Assembly: GCF_031624395.1 (NCBI RefSeq)
Contig: NZ_JAMQON010000006.1
Location: 62,001-126,000 of the forward strand
DNA: 64,000 nucleotides
Source: Halomicroarcula saliterrae
GTDB lineage: Archaea > Halobacteriota > Halobacteria > Halobacteriales > Haloarculaceae
Direction: 5' to 3'
Shown here: one piece after another, positions 61,934 to 64,000 of the stretch
Position numbering within the stretch: position 1 is the first letter of the stretch
Layout: every line of letters starts with the position of its first letter
The notes under the pieces: model-generated
Told to the model about the DNA's origin: nothing
The model's database searches: none
The model's input: the letters and a program-made list of their open reading frames with translations, nothing else
Made by a program: the position numbers and the translations under genes

Positions 61934-62632
61934 GTGGAGACACCACTGTACGAGCGCCTCGACGGGCAGGTCGCACTGGTCACCGGGGCGACCCGCGGTA
62001 TCGGCAGACGCATCGCTGACGGACTGGTCGAACACGGCGCGACGGTGTACGCCGGCGCGCGCGACCCGGCGGACGTGACCGACGACGACCGCCGCGCGGT
62101 CGAACTGGACGTGACTGCGGACGACCAGATACGCGCCGCTGTGGACCGCATCGACGCGGAGGCGGGCCGGCTCGACGTGCTCGTCAACAACGCCGGCGTG
62201 ATGGACTCGCGCGAGCCCCTCGACGCGATGGGGACCGACGTTATCGACCGCACACTGGCGACGAACCTCCGTGGGCCCGTCGTGCTGACGAGACAGGCTC
62301 TCCCACGCCTGCTGGAGCGCGCGGGCGGCCGCGTGGTCAACGTCTCCTCCGGGCTGGGTGCCATCACCGAACCCCAGTCCGGCGACATGCCCGCCTACCG
62401 CATCTCCAAGACGGGTCTGAACGGGCTGACACGGTATCTGGCCGGTGAGTACGGCGACGACGGCCTGCTCGCCAACTCGGTCTGTCCCGGCTACGTCCGG
62501 ACCGACATGACAGACGGTGACGCCCCGAGAACGCCCGAACGGGGTGCCGAGACGCCGGTCTGGCTGGCGCGGTTTCGCCCCGAAGCCCCCAGCGGCGGCT
62601 TCTGGCGGGATAGGCAGCGGATACACTGGTGA
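61934..62632 (+). CDS. Short-chain dehydrogenase/reductase
   Basis: A 232-aa classical SDR with a GTG start (METPLYERLDGQVALVTG). VALVTGATRGIGRRIA is the cofactor site, VNNAG and NVSSGLGA give the structural Asn and catalytic Ser, and YRISK the Tyr-x3-Lys. YVRTDMT follows. The C-terminus PSGGFWRDRQRIHW matches the carbonyl-reductase-like subgroup that ends in GxFWRDRxxIxW. Substrate unknown. Confidence 0.9.
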   Translation: METPLYERLDGQVALVTGATRGIGRRIADGLVEHGATVYAGARDPADVTDDDRRAVELDVTADDQIRAAVDRIDAEAGRLDVLVNNAGVMDSREPLDAMGTDVIDRTLATNLRGPVVLTRQALPRLLERAGGRVVNVSSGLGAITEPQSGDMPAYRISKTGLNGLTRYLAGEYGDDGLLANSVCPGYVRTDMTDGDAPRTPERGAETPVWLARFRPEAPSGGFWRDRQRIHW

Positions 62633-62704
62633 CGGGTGCGGTCGGTTCCCGAATCCCCTGACGGTATGCAAAACTTAACACCCTGACGCTCACAACGTGG
62701 CATA

Positions 62705-64000
62705 ATGGCGAGCACTTCAGATAACACCGTGCAAAACCGGTTAGTTACTGTGAGCGAGAAGCTCCAGATACCTAATAATACGCTGCAGATAACACTGGTC
62801 CGACTGGACCAGCTCCGCAACGAGCCGGACGTCAACGAGGACCGACTCGACGACACCGCCGCGGCGGCGCTGGCACTCTCCGCTCGGGAGGACGGGCTCC
62901 CGGTCAGGGACAAGGAGATAGCGAACGTCTGGACGGAGACGCTCGACTCCCCGGAGGCCGAGATAGCCATCTCCAGCCAGCAGCTCGAAGCCGTCTCCGA
63001 CTACTTCGATATCGCGGAGGTCCCGCCCCACCCCATCTCCCTCGTCCAGCGCTTCGGCGAGGCCGTCGATATGCCCGAGGAACTAATCACGGTCGCACAC
63101 CGCCTCCTCCAGGACGCCTTCTCGCTGGACCCGACCGTCGTCGCCGGTGGTCCCTCGCCCGCGGCGACGGCCGGCGGGGTCCTCTCGCTGTCCGCGCTCG
63201 TCAACGGGCTCGGCGACAGCTACGAACAGAGCACACTCGGCAAAGTGTCCGGAACCAGCGAGGTGACGGTGCAGAACCGCTGTCGCGACCTCCAGGACCT
63301 GCTCGACGACCGCCTCCAGAGCGACCGATACCGGGTCGTCCCGGCCTCGAAAGCGCCCGACGAGCCGGCCGACAACCAACAGTCCGGCGACGGGGCCACC
63401 GGCCAGCAGTCGAGCGCTGACAGCACGAGCACCGGCCAGTGCAGTACCAGCCAGTCGAGCACCGGCCAGTCCAGTGACCAGCAGACCGCGGCCGACGGCG
63501 CCGGGAGCGCCGACACGGGAACTGAATCGGACGCCGACGCCGACTCGGCGGCCGAGGACGACCAGGACACGGGGGCGGTCCTCGAAACCGTGCGGTCTAT
63601 CTACCCGGACGAGCTGCCGACGACGACCAACGTGGCCGAGGCCCACGACACCAGCGAGTCGGCCGCCGCGGACGCGCTCGAAGCGCTCGCCGCCGACGGC
63701 GAGATTCAGCGCAAGCGCGCCGGCTCCGTCGACGTCTGGATTCCGGCCGGCCAGGACAGCGTCGGGTCGGCGCTGACCGTCGACGCGGTGGAGACGGAGA
63801 TAGACGCCCTGGTCGAGGAGCTCGACATCGGCTCCTCGACGCGGCTGCTGGCCCGCGGGATGGTCAGCGATGCCGTCGACGGCGCCGACGTCGAAGAGGC
63901 CGCGGAGCTCGCGGCGACGACGGTCGTCGCGGCCGCCCGGATGGGCGACGGGGACATCGACACCGTCGACGTGGCCCGCCATCGGGAGTTCGACCCGCGC
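62705..64000 (+). CDS. TFIIB-core-like protein with winged helix (3' end beyond window)
   Basis: An open frame of 432 codons running off the window. Residues ~12-100 look like a first TFIIB cyclin repeat (LDDTAAAALALSAREDGLPVRDKEI). Residues ~108-202 match a second (ISLVQRFGEAVDMPEE, GGPSPAATAGGVLSLSALV, VSGTSEVTVQNRCRDL). A Gln/Ser/Thr/Gly-rich linker (about 220-290) leads to a winged-helix-like segment (about 292-347: LPTTTNVAEAHDTSESAAADALEALAADG) and then a third cyclin-like start (about 358-425). The N-terminal zinc ribbon and B-finger of TFB are absent. It is probably a transcription regulator derived from TFB. Confidence 0.75.
   Translation, partial: MASTSDNTVQNRLVTVSEKLQIPNNTLQITLVRLDQLRNEPDVNEDRLDDTAAAALALSAREDGLPVRDKEIANVWTETLDSPEAEIAISSQQLEAVSDYFDIAEVPPHPISLVQRFGEAVDMPEELITVAHRLLQDAFSLDPTVVAGGPSPAATAGGVLSLSALVNGLGDSYEQSTLGKVSGTSEVTVQNRCRDLQDLLDDRLQSDRYRVVPASKAPDEPADNQQSGDGATGQQSSADSTSTGQCSTSQSSTGQSSDQQTAADGAGSADTGTESDADADSAAEDDQDTGAVLETVRSIYPDELPTTTNVAEAHDTSESAAADALEALAADGEIQRKRAGSVDVWIPAGQDSVGSALTVDAVETEIDALVEELDIGSSTRLLARGMVSDAVDGADVEEAAELAATTVVAAARMGDGDIDTVDVARHREFDPR

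Overview
The window is haloarchaeal chromosomal DNA (class Halobacteria; the genus cannot be read from the sequence). It is GC-rich and encodes very acidic proteins. Most secreted proteins carry twin-arginine (Tat) signals, some with lipoboxes. Many genes start with few or no leader bases downstream of AT-rich TATA-like boxes. It also has a Bat-type HTH regulator, 7TM histidine kinases, DUF1616 membrane proteins and a TFIIB-like protein. I found no rRNA, tRNA, CRISPR array, transposase or integrase.

Region 1 (0.2-6.4 kb): a DUF4112 membrane protein, the amylomaltase malQ, a formyltransferase-fold protein, and two paralogous parallel-beta-helix proteins in one operon. Region 2 (6.9-23.6 kb) is polysaccharide cluster A: sugar-nucleotide epimerase, UDP-galactopyranose-mutase-like enzyme, a broken epimerase remnant, hexapeptide acyltransferase, carbamoyltransferase, flippase, three glycosyltransferases, a DUF1616 protein, a large polytopic membrane protein and two GH26-like glycosidases. 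Region 3 (24.1-30.8 kb): a 1511-aa protein with two complete glucoamylase (GH15) modules and a GH13 alpha-amylase. Together with malQ these form a starch/maltodextrin set that brackets cluster A. Region 4 (31.3-43.2 kb) is polysaccharide cluster B: UDP-sugar 6-dehydrogenase, Dpm1-like glycosyltransferase, polysaccharide deacetylase, flippase, large polytopic membrane protein, a lyase/lectin-like protein, glycosyltransferase, beta-helix lipoprotein and DUF1616 protein. Clusters A and B repeat the same toolkit (flippase, polytopic membrane protein, DUF1616, GT4, GT2, extracellular carbohydrate-active protein). This suggests two parallel systems for a surface or secreted glycan.

Region 5 (43.5-64 kb) is mixed: a PhoX-type phosphatase with cohesin-like and dockerin-like modules beside a membrane-anchored cohesin-like protein; two short-chain dehydrogenases; a GAP-family membrane protein; an overlapping pair of 7TM histidine kinases of which one looks catalytically dead; a TRAM protein; a VOC dioxygenase; an Lrp/TRASH regulator divergent from a copper-chaperone-like gene; a GH32 fructosidase; a Bat-type regulator; a REC-PAS histidine kinase; and, cut by the window end, an unusual TFIIB-core-like protein.

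The most interesting signals are: (a) a short W-x-VPLNENF module shared by two carbohydrate-active proteins, one in each glycan cluster, at opposite ends of the chains and without signal peptides; (b) the TFIIB-core-like protein with a winged helix and a third cyclin repeat; (c) the kinase/pseudokinase pair with an in-frame repeat expansion beside the N-box of the active partner; and (d) the cohesin/dockerin phosphatase operon.
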